Below are positions 54,806 through 63,999 of a stretch of 64,000 nucleotides of DNA, piece by piece. The stretch's first letter is position 1. Each line of letters opens with the position of its first letter. Origin of the DNA: Geminicoccus roseus DSM 18922. Its GTDB lineage: Bacteria; Pseudomonadota; Alphaproteobacteria; Geminicoccales; Geminicoccaceae. The DNA is taken from positions 4,526,373-4,590,372 of the forward strand of contig NZ_KE386572.1 in the NCBI RefSeq assembly GCF_000427665.1, in the 5' to 3' direction. Under the pieces are notes generated by a model that saw nothing but the letters and a program-made list of their open reading frames with translations, had not been told where the DNA came from and did not search any database. Position numbers and translations under genes: made by a program.

Positions 54806-55807
54806 GTGGCGGAACTCTACATCACCTGGCTGAACGCGCTGGACGTGGAGCAGCTGGCGCTTACCGACGAGGAGATCATCGGCGCAGTGGAGGGCGGCCT
54901 GCGCGCCCAGGGGCGGGGCGAAACGGTGATCGAGCCGCGCATGCACCTGGTTCCCGACCCGGCGTTCAACGGGCACTTCAATGTCCTGCGCGGCTATGTG
55001 GCGCCGCTGGACCTGGCCGGCGTGAAGGTGGTCGGCGACTATGTCGACAACTATAAGCAGGGGCTCCCCTCCGAGTTCGGCATCCTCAACCTGTTCGACC
55101 CGCGCACCGGCCGGCCCGTCGCGATCCTGGACGCCACCGCGATCACCGAGATGCGCACCGGCGCGGTCACGGCGCTGGGTGGCAAGTACCTGGCTTCGCC
55201 CAAGTCCAAGGTGCTGGGTCATGTCGGCGCCCGCGGCACCTCATACTGGAATGTCCGCCTGCTCGACCGGCTCTACGATTTCGAGGAGATCCGGGTCCAT
55301 TCCAGGCGCAAGGAAAGCCAGAATGCGTTTGCCGAGCGGCTGTCCCGGGATCTCGGCAAGAAAGTGGTCGCGGTCGACGACTGGCGCAGCTGCGTGGAGG
55401 GCGCCGACATCGTGGTCGAGGCGTCCCGGCTGAACGCGCCGGAGCCGATGCTGCGCACCGAGTGGATCAAGAAAGGCGCGCTGGTGATCCCCTACGGCAC
55501 CATGAGCGCCGTCGAGCTGTCCCTTACCGACATCATGGACAAGATGGTGGTCGACGACTGGGGTCAGGCCCGGGCCGGCAAGCTCGGCGCCATGCGCGCC
55601 CATGTCGACAGCGGCCGGCTGTCGGAAACGACGCTGCATGCCGAACTCGGCCAGATCGTCGCCGGAACCAAGGCCGGCCGCGAGCGCGACGACGAGACCA
55701 TCCTGTTCTGGCATCGCGGCCTGTCCTTGAGCGACATCGCGGTCGGCCACGCGCTGCTGGACAAGGCTGCCCGGCAGGGCATCGGCCAGCGGCTGCGCTA
55801 CGCATGA
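54806..55807 (+). CDS. Ornithine cyclodeaminase/mu-crystallin-family protein
   Basis: A 333-residue protein with the OCD fold: the substrate-side block GDYVDNYKQGLPS, AILDATAITEMRTGAVTALG with the conserved Arg-Thr, and the NAD-binding segment VLGHVGARGTS in place of the common GxGxQA. Family members include ornithine cyclodeaminase, ketimine reductases and alanine dehydrogenase. The GTG start (54806-54808) has AAAGGA upstream. Its stop overlaps the next start. Confidence 0.82.
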   Translation: MAELYITWLNALDVEQLALTDEEIIGAVEGGLRAQGRGETVIEPRMHLVPDPAFNGHFNVLRGYVAPLDLAGVKVVGDYVDNYKQGLPSEFGILNLFDPRTGRPVAILDATAITEMRTGAVTALGGKYLASPKSKVLGHVGARGTSYWNVRLLDRLYDFEEIRVHSRRKESQNAFAERLSRDLGKKVVAVDDWRSCVEGADIVVEASRLNAPEPMLRTEWIKKGALVIPYGTMSAVELSLTDIMDKMVVDDWGQARAGKLGAMRAHVDSGRLSETTLHAELGQIVAGTKAGRERDDETILFWHRGLSLSDIAVGHALLDKAARQGIGQRLRYA

Positions 55808-57276
55808 ACAGGATCCGTCTCGGCACCGGCACGGTCGCCGCATCCGACATCGTCGCCCTCGCCAGCGGCCAGGCACGTACGGAAGTGCTTCCCGACGTGA
55901 TCGAACGGCTGCAGCAGGCGCGCTCCGCCCTGGATCAGGCCGCGGCGTCGGGCAGCCGGATCTACGGCATGAACACCGGCCTTGGCGCCAAGGTCGGGAT
56001 CGACCTGGCGGAGGATCCGGCGGCGTTCCAGAACCAGCTGGTGCGCGGACGAGCGATCGGCGTGGGCGAACCCCTGCCGACCCGGGTGGTGCGGGCGATG
56101 ATCGCAGCGCGCTGCGCCATGCTTGCCCAGGGCGGCTCCGGGATCTCCGTCCCGGTGTTCCAGGCCCTGTGCGCGCTGCTGGACAAGGATGTCCATCCAG
56201 TCGTGCCGGCGCGCGGCTCGATGGGCGCGAGCGATCTCGGCCTGCTCGCCCATGTCGCCCTGGTCCTGATCGGGGAAGGGCAGGCGGAACATCGCGGGGA
56301 GGTGCTTGCGGGGGCGGAGGCGCTTCGGCGGGCCGGACTTGCGCCGGTGGCGCTGGCGCCCAAGGACGGCCTGTCGCTCATCAGTTCGTCGGCGCATGCC
56401 GTGGGCCATGCCGCCCTGGCGGTCCAGGCTGCCTCCGCGCTGCTCGCCTGGCAGGAGGGAGCCGCGGCCCTGGCCTTTATCGGGATGCGCGGCAACGCCG
56501 CCATCTTCGACCCGCGCCTCCAGCTGGCTCGCCCGGCCGGCGGTCAGGTCGACGCCGCCGCACGGCTCCGGCAGCTCCTGGAGGGCAGTGCCGCTCCCGC
56601 TGCCAAGCTGCAGGATCCCCTGTCGTTCCGCTGTCTGGCGCCGGTGCTCGGCGCCGCTTCCGAAGCGATCCGCCGCGCACGCGACGAGGTCGAGGTCGAG
56701 CTGAACGCGGCGGCGGACAATCCGCTGGTGCTCTCCGCCGCGGGCACCGCGCTGTCGACCGGCAATTTCGCCAATCCTTCCCTGGCTCTTGCCTTCGAGA
56801 ATCTCGGGCTGGCGCTGGCCCAGGCGGCGCAGTCGAGCATGGCCCGCTTCCTCCAACTGAGCGGAGGAGGACGGGCCGGACTGCCCGGCGCCCTCAGCAA
56901 TGCCGGCGGCGCCGCGGCGGGATTCGTGCCGCTGCAGAAGACCGTCATGGCGCTGATGGCCGATATTCGCCGCCAAGCCGCCCCGGCGATGCTTGACTAC
57001 TGGCCGATCGCCGAGGGCGTGGAGGACCATGCGACCCAGGCGCCGCTGGTGGTGGCCAAGACCGAGGCGATCGTGGCCGCCTGGCGGCATCTGGTCGCGA
57101 TCGAACTGCTGGCGGCCGCCCAGGCGGTCGACCTCCAGGAAGGCTTAGCCCTGGCTGGGCCCCTGGACCCGCTGCACCAGGCCGTTCGCAGCCGGGTCCC
57201 GAAGCTGGAAGCCGACCGTCCGCTCGGACCGGATGCGCAGCTCCTCCACGACTGGATCGCCCAGGCGGGTTCCTGA
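55804..57276 (+). CDS. Divergent HAL/PAL-fold protein with altered MIO motif
   Basis: A 490-residue protein of the aromatic amino-acid lyase superfamily. Kept: YGMNTGLG (Tyr54), the FRC Arg (276) and VEDHATQ (C-terminal Glu/His). Altered: the MIO-forming Ala-Ser-Gly is Ala-Ser-Asp (GSMGASDLGLLAH, 138-150, one residue shorter than GSVGASGDLAPLAH), the LINGTQ Asn is Ser (SLISSS, 191-196), the active-site Tyr of QDPYSxRC is Leu (273), and SH of the substrate loop is GR. Normal ammonia-lyase chemistry is doubtful. It is translationally coupled to the OCD-family gene. Confidence 0.8.
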   Translation: MNRIRLGTGTVAASDIVALASGQARTEVLPDVIERLQQARSALDQAAASGSRIYGMNTGLGAKVGIDLAEDPAAFQNQLVRGRAIGVGEPLPTRVVRAMIAARCAMLAQGGSGISVPVFQALCALLDKDVHPVVPARGSMGASDLGLLAHVALVLIGEGQAEHRGEVLAGAEALRRAGLAPVALAPKDGLSLISSSAHAVGHAALAVQAASALLAWQEGAAALAFIGMRGNAAIFDPRLQLARPAGGQVDAAARLRQLLEGSAAPAAKLQDPLSFRCLAPVLGAASEAIRRARDEVEVELNAAADNPLVLSAAGTALSTGNFANPSLALAFENLGLALAQAAQSSMARFLQLSGGGRAGLPGALSNAGGAAAGFVPLQKTVMALMADIRRQAAPAMLDYWPIAEGVEDHATQAPLVVAKTEAIVAAWRHLVAIELLAAAQAVDLQEGLALAGPLDPLHQAVRSRVPKLEADRPLGPDAQLLHDWIAQAGS

Positions 57277-57290
57277 TCGGTCGGCTGCCG

Positions 57291-57315
57291 AGCGTTTGCA
57301 CGAACGAACCCGACG
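57291..57315 (+). repeat. Dispersed intergenic 19-mer, copy C
   Basis: AGCGTTTGCACGAACGAACC followed by CGACG, 14 bases after the HAL-like stop and about 65 bases before the dehydratase start. A TCGG-CTG-CCGA stem precedes it. Confidence 0.6.
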
Positions 57316-57378
57316 TGGCCGGATTGACGAAGCGGCGTGCCAGGATCAGCCTCCGCCCGTTCGCCGGGAGGTTAGATC

Positions 57379-59106
57379 TTGTCTATGAAGCCTAGGAAGA
57401 AGCCGGAAGAGCTGCGCTCGCATCGCTGGTTCGGCGTGCACGACCTGCGCGCGTTCGGCCATCGCTCGCGCATGAAGCAGATGGGAAGGGATGCCGCCGA
57501 CTATGCCGGCAAGCCGGTGATCGCGATCGTGAACACCTGGTCGGACATCAATCCCTGCCATTTCCACTTCAAGGAGCGGGTCGAGGACGTGAAGCGCGGC
57601 ATCTTCCAGGCGGGCGGGTTCCCGCTGGAGCTGCCGGCGATCTCGCTGTCCGAGCCGTTCGTGAAGCCGTCCACCATGATGTACCGCAACTTCCTGGCCA
57701 TGGAGACGGAGGAGCTGCTGCGCTCCCACCCGATCGACGGCGTGGTCCTGATGGGCGGCTGCGACAAGACCACGCCGGCCCTGCTGATGGGCGCGATCTC
57801 CATGGACCTTCCGGCGATCTACCTGCCGGCGGGGCCGATGCTGCGCGGCCATTGGGGCGGCAAGACCCTGGGATCGGGCTCGGACGTCTGGAAGTACTGG
57901 GCGGAACTGAAGGCCGGCAACATCACCGAGCAGGACTGGGAGGAAATGGAGAACGGCATCGCCCGTTCGTTCGGCACCTGCATGACCATGGGCACCGCCT
58001 CGACCATGACCGCGATCGCCGAGGCGATGGGCTTCTGCCTGCCGGGCGCCTCCTCGATCCCGGCCCCCGACAGCGGCCATGTCCGGATGAGCGCCGCCTG
58101 CGGCCGGCGGATTGTCGAGATGGTCTGGGAGGACCTGAAGCCGTCCGACATCGTGACCCCGGCCGCGGTCGACGATGCAATCCGCTGCCACATGGCGATG
58201 GGCGGTTCCACCAACGCGATGATCCACGTGATCGCGATGGCGCGCCGCGCCGGGGTTCAGCTGGATCTCGACCGCTTCGACCAGCTGGCTGGCGACGTGC
58301 CGGTCCTGGCCAACATCCGCCCGTCCGGCGCCCTGCTGATGGAGGACTTCTTCTACGCGGGCGGCCTGCGGGCCCTGCTCAAGCGCCTCCTGCCGGTCCT
58401 GGACGGCAGCTCGATGACCGTGAACGGCAAGACGCTGCGCGAGAATGTGGAGGATGCGCCGATCTGGAACGAGGACGTGATCCGTCCGCTGGACAACCCG
58501 GTGAAGAAGGAAGCCACCGCGATCCTGCGCGGCAACCTCTCGCCGTTCGGCTGCGTGATGAAGCCTTCGGCGGCGGAGCCGCATCTGCTCAAGCATCGCG
58601 GCCCGGCGCTGGCGTTCGAGGACTATGACCACATGGCGGCCGAGATCGACCGGGAGGACCTGGAGGTTACCGCCGACCATGTCATCGTGCTGAAGAACGC
58701 CGGGCCCATCGGCGCGCCGGGCATGCCGGAATGGGGGATGCTGCCGATCCCGCAGAAGCTGCTGCGCCAGGGTGTGCGCGACATGCTGCGGATCTCCGAT
58801 GCCCGGATGAGCGGGACGTCCTATGGCGCCTGCATCCTGCACGTCTCGCCGGAAGCGGCGGTGGGGGGCGTGCTGGCGCTGGTGAAGACAGGCGACCTGA
58901 TCGAGGTCGATGTCGAGGCACGTCGCCTGGAGCTTCTGGTCGACGAGGCCGAGCTGGAGCGCCGCCGCTCAGAGTGGAAGCCGCCCTACGTGCCGTCGCG
59001 CGGCTACTGGAACATGTTCGCCGCCCATATCCGCCAAGCGCATGAGGGCTGCGACTTCGACTTCCTGGAAGGCACCGAGCGGCTCCCGGAGCCGCCGATC
59101 CACTGA
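57379..59106 (+). CDS. Sugar-acid dehydratase of the IlvD/Edd family (arabonate/xylonate type)
   Basis: A 575-residue Fe-S dehydratase. The three cluster Cys are in INPCHFHF, GGCDKTTPA and GTCMTMGTAST; the later GGSTNAMIHVIAMARRAG block and the ISDARMSGTSYGACILHVSPEAA end are typical. Its length and the HRWFGVHDLRAFGHRSRM start fit the L-arabonate/D-xylonate dehydratase branch rather than IlvD. It would turn a sugar acid into a 2-keto-3-deoxy acid. The TTG at 57379 with GGGAGG seven bases upstream is preferred over the ATG two codons later. Confidence 0.85.
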   Translation: MSMKPRKKPEELRSHRWFGVHDLRAFGHRSRMKQMGRDAADYAGKPVIAIVNTWSDINPCHFHFKERVEDVKRGIFQAGGFPLELPAISLSEPFVKPSTMMYRNFLAMETEELLRSHPIDGVVLMGGCDKTTPALLMGAISMDLPAIYLPAGPMLRGHWGGKTLGSGSDVWKYWAELKAGNITEQDWEEMENGIARSFGTCMTMGTASTMTAIAEAMGFCLPGASSIPAPDSGHVRMSAACGRRIVEMVWEDLKPSDIVTPAAVDDAIRCHMAMGGSTNAMIHVIAMARRAGVQLDLDRFDQLAGDVPVLANIRPSGALLMEDFFYAGGLRALLKRLLPVLDGSSMTVNGKTLRENVEDAPIWNEDVIRPLDNPVKKEATAILRGNLSPFGCVMKPSAAEPHLLKHRGPALAFEDYDHMAAEIDREDLEVTADHVIVLKNAGPIGAPGMPEWGMLPIPQKLLRQGVRDMLRISDARMSGTSYGACILHVSPEAAVGGVLALVKTGDLIEVDVEARRLELLVDEAELERRRSEWKPPYVPSRGYWNMFAAHIRQAHEGCDFDFLEGTERLPEPPIH

Positions 59107-59115
59107 ACAAGCGAA

Positions 59116-59146
59116 CGCCCCGGCCAGGGATGTCCTGGCCGGGGCG
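59116..59146. terminator. Bidirectional hairpin after the dehydratase gene
   Basis: CGCCCCGGCCAGG pairs perfectly with CCTGGCCGGGGCG around GATGT, in the gap between convergent stops at 59106 and 59167. No U-tract. Confidence 0.75.
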
Positions 59147-59166
59147 CCGTACCTGAATGAGCCGTC

Positions 59167-61359
59167 CTACCGGACGTCGGCCTTGTTGAGGGGGCCGAAC
59201 GACCAGGGCGTCTGGCTGGCCAGGCCCCGCAGGGTCACCGGTGCGCCGTCGGGCAGGGCCGCGAACCGCTCCTCGGTGATCCGGAAGCGGATCTGGTCGG
59301 TCCTGCCGGGCTGCACGAAGCTGCCGCCCTGGACCCGCAGCTTGCCGATCTGCAGGATCATGCCATTGCCGGTGACCGGGAAGGGCCGGTCCGAGCTCGC
59401 CACGATCTCGATCAGCGCGCGGGTGCGCCCCTCCTTGTCCTTGCCCTGGCTGCGCCGGAACTCGAGCTGCGTGTCGTCCTGCGCCGAGCCGGCCCGCACC
59501 AGCCCGGGTGCCGCGGCGGTGCTGCTGCGGCTGGCGGCCGCCTCGGCGGCGGCCACCGCCACCGTGCGGCGCGCAGGCTTGGGCTTCATGCCCCAGGGGA
59601 AGGTCGCGTGCGACCGGGACAGCCGGATGTCACCCAGATAGGCCACGCCCTTGGGCGTGCCGCCGAACGAGATCTCGATGGCCTTCATCCGGGTCCGGTC
59701 GATCCCCTGGAACGCCGAGGAGGGGATCCGCAGGGTGCTGAGCACCGGGTGGCGGATGAAGTAATAGTCCTCGTAGTCCACGCCCACCGGGGCGTAGATG
59801 CTGGCATAGGGGGCGATCGGCACGCGCGAGGAGCGCTTGCCGTCCGTGTCGATCAGCACGAGGTCGCCCTCGAGCATCGCGCCGTCCTTCATCGGCGGCG
59901 CCTCGAAGCAGTCGGGATCGTGCAGCGAGCCGCCGCAGCCGGCGGTCATCCGGATCTCGACGCTCGACCAGCCGGTCATGTCGATCGAGCGACCCGGCTT
60001 GGCCAGGGTCACCAGCACGCTGGAGGGCTTGCGGGACGAGGCATTCCGCCAGGAGAGCGCCAGGCCGCGCTTCTCGTGGTCGGGGATGGTGATCACCGCC
60101 GCCTTCATGCGGGTCAGCTTGTGCTCGATGCCCGCCTTGCTGCGCAGCTTGCTCTGCTCGAAGTCCTCGACCAGCCAGCTCCAGTCCGCGTCAGGCGTGG
60201 TCGACCAGCTCCGCTCCAGGCCGGTCAGGTCACGGAACGGCGCAGCCGGGTACCAGCTGCTGTCCAGGATCCGGGCGAACACCCGGTTGGCGTTGCGGCC
60301 GACCGTTGCCCGGAAGAAGCCCATCACCGGGTGCAGCGCGGTCTCGCGCTGGGCAGCCGAGCCACCGCTCATGTCGAACAGCGGCTTGTGGCCTACGCAG
60401 CCGCTGGCGTCCGATTCCTGCCACTCGGAATTGTAGTAGTTGTGGTTGGTGCCCCAGACCGCGAACGTCGCCTTCAGCGACTTGCGGCCTTCCTTGGTGG
60501 ATTGCATGGCGCGCTCGAAGAAGCGCAGTCCCTGCAGGTCGGAAACGTCGCCGTCGCACATCGGCAGCAGCACGGCATAGGCGGTGTTGAGCGGCCGGGG
60601 CTGGCTTTCCTGGGCGTCGGTGGGCGCGATCGCGAACAGCCCGCGGATCATCGTGTTGGGCGGCAACCGCCGCGCCCATGGCTCGGACTGGTCGCCCAGC
60701 AGCTCATGGGCCGCCACGATCCCGTCGCCGCCGCGCGAGTGGCCGAACAGGCCGATATTGGCGAAGTCAAGCCGGCCGCGCAGGTCGATGCCCACCGATT
60801 TCGGGGTGCCGCCGGCACGGTCCCATTCGCCCAGCTTCTCGAGGTGGCGCAGGATCAGCCTGCCACGGCGCAGCACCAGGTAGGGGTCGTCGAAGGTGTC
60901 CGGTGCGGCGTTGACGCCGCGGTTCGCGTTGATCGACACGACCACATAGCCCCAGCCGGCCAGCCGCTCGGCGAGGTAGGCGAAGCCCAGATGGCTGGGC
61001 ACCTGGACATAGCCCTTGGGGCACTTGCCGCTGTAGGTATAGCTGGTGTCGTCGTCCACCCGGATGCCGAGTTCGCGATCGAAATACCCGCAGGTCGAGT
61101 GGTTGCCGTGCAGAAACGCCAGCAGCGGGCGCGGCACGCTGACCGGAGCATTCTTCGGGTACCAGACGGCAGCCGCGAGATCGGTCTTGAACTCGTCTGA
61201 CAATTCACGATCGAGCTTGGCCGGAAGGGCATAGCTGCCACGGCCGACGGCATACGGACCGGGCCGCGTCGGATCCGGCGCCGTCGCCGCATTGGCGGCG
61301 GAAGCTGAGAACAGAACAACGGCCACCAGCACCAGCCATCGTATCATTTGAACGGCCAC
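59167..61359 (-). CDS. Large secreted alpha/beta hydrolase
   Basis: A 730-residue exported protein with a signal peptide (IRWLVLVAVVLFSASAANA). The hydrolase domain has the oxyanion HGN in FLHGNHSTCGY, the nucleophile Ser in GHSRGGD and a likely His in GTNHNYYNS. The C-terminal half (from about residue 400) has a beta-rich accessory region that includes a Cys pair, an Ala-rich linker and a final beta domain. It resembles secreted dienelactone/PET-hydrolase-like esterases in its first part; the substrate is unknown. The GTG start at 61359 follows GGGGGG; an ATG four codons later is an alternative. Confidence 0.78.
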   Translation of the reverse strand: MAVQMIRWLVLVAVVLFSASAANAATAPDPTRPGPYAVGRGSYALPAKLDRELSDEFKTDLAAAVWYPKNAPVSVPRPLLAFLHGNHSTCGYFDRELGIRVDDDTSYTYSGKCPKGYVQVPSHLGFAYLAERLAGWGYVVVSINANRGVNAAPDTFDDPYLVLRRGRLILRHLEKLGEWDRAGGTPKSVGIDLRGRLDFANIGLFGHSRGGDGIVAAHELLGDQSEPWARRLPPNTMIRGLFAIAPTDAQESQPRPLNTAYAVLLPMCDGDVSDLQGLRFFERAMQSTKEGRKSLKATFAVWGTNHNYYNSEWQESDASGCVGHKPLFDMSGGSAAQRETALHPVMGFFRATVGRNANRVFARILDSSWYPAAPFRDLTGLERSWSTTPDADWSWLVEDFEQSKLRSKAGIEHKLTRMKAAVITIPDHEKRGLALSWRNASSRKPSSVLVTLAKPGRSIDMTGWSSVEIRMTAGCGGSLHDPDCFEAPPMKDGAMLEGDLVLIDTDGKRSSRVPIAPYASIYAPVGVDYEDYYFIRHPVLSTLRIPSSAFQGIDRTRMKAIEISFGGTPKGVAYLGDIRLSRSHATFPWGMKPKPARRTVAVAAAEAAASRSSTAAAPGLVRAGSAQDDTQLEFRRSQGKDKEGRTRALIEIVASSDRPFPVTGNGMILQIGKLRVQGGSFVQPGRTDQIRFRITEERFAALPDGAPVTLRGLASQTPWSFGPLNKADVR

Positions 61360-61524
61360 GGCCGTTTCCCCCCGAGAAGCTGCACATCCATCGGTGAGGT
61401 ATATGCAGCGGGACCTCTTTCAACGCGCGAGCTGATCGCTTTTTGCAGTGATCATGTCAAACAAGAGTTGGGCTGGCACCGATGAATTTCTGTCGAAGTT
61501 GATTCGAGGTTTTTCCTACACTTC

Positions 61525-63036
61525 CTAGCTGTCCGAAATGCGCGGCCAGCGCTTGTTCGCGTCGATATCGTCCAGCACCAGATGGCTGCGGACATAGGCC
61601 GAGCTGGCGTCGGTGACGGGCTGATGGTCCCAGGCGGTCCAGGCCCCCTTTCGCATCGCAGCATCGACCAGCCGGCGGCGCTTCTGACTGGCGATGACCT
61701 GCTCGCGGATCCGATGCGGGTCGAAGCGGGCCAGGAGCTCGTCCTGGAACCGGGCGACCGTGCCGGCATGGGCAGGATCGTCCGCCAGGTTCCGGCGCTC
61801 GTGCGGATCGGAGACGAGGTCGTAGAGCTGGTCCGGATCGGGCAAGGAGGCCACGAACTTCCATGGCCCCTGGCGGATCATGAACAAGGGCGCCACGGCG
61901 CCTTCGCCCAGATAGACGCCGATCGCCTCGTCATGGCCGCCGCGTCCGACGAGGTGCGGCACCAGCGATCGCCCGTCCAACGGCACGGAGCCGTCCAGCG
62001 TTCCGCCGGCGATCTCCACCAGCGTCGGCAGGAGATCGACCAGCGAGACAGCCTGTGCGACCCGGCGCGGCCCGAACAGAAACGGCGCATGCACCAGGAG
62101 CGGCAGCCTGGCCGACGGCTCGAACCAGCTCATCTTGTACCACAGCCCGCGCTCACCCAGCATGTCGCCGTGGTCCGAGGTCAGCAGGATCACGCTCCGC
62201 TCCAGCCGGCCGGTTTCCTCCAGCGTCTGCAGGAGCAGGCCGAGCTGATGGTCGACATAGGCGATCGAGGCGTAATAGCTCCGCCGCGCCCGCCGGATCA
62301 TCTCGTCGGTGATCGGCATCTCGTCCATCGCCGAAACGTGGCGCAGCCGGGCCGAGTGAGGATCGAGCGGGACGTCATCGGCCCGGGTCACCGGCAGGTC
62401 GATCTCGTCCAGCGGGTAGAGGTCGACATATTCCGGCCGCTGCACGTAGGGATCGTGCGGATGGGTGAGCGAGACCATCATGAACAGGGGCCGCCCGTCC
62501 TCCGACCGCGCCACGTCGAACAGCTCACGCCGCGCGGCGTGGATCACCTCCTCGTCGTAGTCGAGCTGGTTGGTCCGAAACGCGGTGCCGGCGTCCCGGA
62601 CATTGACCATGTTATGGTACCAAGACGGCCGCTTCTCCGGATGCTCCCAGTCCGGCGTCCAGCCATAGTCGGACGGGTAGATGTCGGTGGTCAGGCGCTT
62701 CTCGAACCCGTGCAGCTGATCCGGGCCGCAGAAATGGGTCTTGCCGGAGAGCACGGTGCGGTAGCCCAGCAGGCGCAGATGATGGGCGATGGTGGGCGTG
62801 TCGGCGGGGAAGTCCGAGGCATTGTCATAGGCTCCGATCCGCTGGGGCAACGCTCCTGCGAGCATCGAGAACCTTGAGGGCGAGCATAGCGGCGAGTTGC
62901 AGTAATTCGCCGAAAACACCACGCCTTCACCGGCAAGACGATCGATGTTCGGCGTCCGGACCAAGCTGTGACCATAGATCGGCAGCCATTGCGCGGCGAG
63001 CTGATCCACCTGGAACAGGATGATGTCCGGCGACAT
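61525..63036 (-). CDS. betC: Choline sulfatase-like sulfatase
   Basis: A 503-residue type I sulfatase. The formylglycine motif is CSPSR (in SPLCSPSRFSMLAG); N-terminal metal ligands are in LFQVDQLAA, and TSDHGDMLGERGLWYKMSWFEPS holds the other Asp/His pair. The YCNSPLCSPSR and WYKMSWFEPSARLPL blocks are characteristic of choline-O-sulfatase, which frees choline and sulfate. It is cytoplasmic (no signal). GGAAG precedes the ATG. No other choline gene is in the window. Confidence 0.83.
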   Translation of the reverse strand: MSPDIILFQVDQLAAQWLPIYGHSLVRTPNIDRLAGEGVVFSANYCNSPLCSPSRFSMLAGALPQRIGAYDNASDFPADTPTIAHHLRLLGYRTVLSGKTHFCGPDQLHGFEKRLTTDIYPSDYGWTPDWEHPEKRPSWYHNMVNVRDAGTAFRTNQLDYDEEVIHAARRELFDVARSEDGRPLFMMVSLTHPHDPYVQRPEYVDLYPLDEIDLPVTRADDVPLDPHSARLRHVSAMDEMPITDEMIRRARRSYYASIAYVDHQLGLLLQTLEETGRLERSVILLTSDHGDMLGERGLWYKMSWFEPSARLPLLVHAPFLFGPRRVAQAVSLVDLLPTLVEIAGGTLDGSVPLDGRSLVPHLVGRGGHDEAIGVYLGEGAVAPLFMIRQGPWKFVASLPDPDQLYDLVSDPHERRNLADDPAHAGTVARFQDELLARFDPHRIREQVIASQKRRRLVDAAMRKGAWTAWDHQPVTDASSAYVRSHLVLDDIDANKRWPRISDS

Positions 63037-63531
63037 GGGCGTTCTTCCGGGAGCTGTCGGGAACGCCAGGATGGCACGCCGCCCTGGTCCGGCAAATGGC
63101 GCTCGAGCGGTCGCGGAATGGCCGCGCCCACTTGTCGCCCCATACCCCGACATTGGTTGGTCGCAGGGTCCGCCGCTCCCTGGGTCAGGCCGCACACAAG
63201 GCACGTTGTCGCCCCAGAAAGGCCAAGGTCATGGCAGGGCTGCTGCTGCGCCGGACATCCCCAGACTGGCGGCAGTGGCCGGCCAGGCGATGCTCAGGGC
63301 AGGGGTGCCACAGTTCCTGTGGACAATCCAAAGGCACCACCAGGGTCGCATCCGCGTCCATGGTGGCGCCTCGATCGGGATCGGTTCTGTGCACCCACCA
63401 AAGCGAGGTGCGACCGTCTGGTGCCAGAAGGCGGAGCGGAGCCGGGCGATCGGAGTTCAGGATCTAGGCCCGGAGGATGAAGGCTCCACCAGATCAAGTT
63501 GCCGGCAGGCCACGGCAACATGATTCCCGGA
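63037..63531. other. Intergenic region without a supported gene
   Basis: About 500 bases between betC and the terminal coiled-coil gene. Several short frames exist on both strands but none has a ribosome-binding site or recognisable protein. No obvious promoter boxes or strong hairpin. Confidence 0.5.
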
Positions 63532-63999
63532 TCAGCTCGCGACCCTGTGGTCGGCATGCATGTAAGCGTTCAGATCATCGAGAGCGCTGTCCAGCATGAA
63601 CATGATCCGCGCCTCGCCATAATCGTAGAACACGTCGTTGGGGTCGGTGGAGACCTGCCGCCGCAGCCGCTCGACCGCCAGGCGGAACACGGTCTCGACC
63701 CCCTCGAGCGACTTGTGCCGAAAGGAGATCAGCTGGTTCTCGATCTCCTCGATCTGCTGGTCGATTCGTTCCATGGTCTGCTCGATCTCGCCGATTCCGT
63801 TCTGCTGCTCGGTGGCGGAGATCTCGGAGACCATCGTCTCGATCTCGCGGGCCGACATGCCTGCCAGCTTGAGAGGTTCGATCGTCCACTCCGGCAGAAT
63901 GCTGCGCATGCGGTCCTGCCGCTCGGCAAGCTCATCGCGCTGGCGCTGCAAGTCGTTGATGCGACGCACCAGAAGCATGTTGTTCACGATCACGGTCAT
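63532..63999 (-). CDS. Coiled-coil protein, function unknown; start may lie outside
   Basis: At least 155 residues. Two long heptad-containing segments (about 12-32 and 65-95, with INDLQRQRDELAERQDRMRS and EQTMERIDQQIEEIENQL) flank a short linker; the C-terminus (DPNDVFYDYGEARIMFMLDS) is not coiled. An ATG is at 63997-63999, but the frame reaches the window edge, so the true start may be upstream. No family recognised. Confidence 0.6.
   Translation of the reverse strand: MTVIVNNMLLVRRINDLQRQRDELAERQDRMRSILPEWTIEPLKLAGMSAREIETMVSEISATEQQNGIGEIEQTMERIDQQIEEIENQLISFRHKSLEGVETVFRLAVERLRRQVSTDPNDVFYDYGEARIMFMLDSALDDLNAYMHADHRVAS

Noticed and set aside
63037-63531. Frames of 69-170 codons on both strands in the gap after betC
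   Set aside because: No family features, no ribosome-binding sites and composition unlike the confirmed genes; they look like shadows or random frames.
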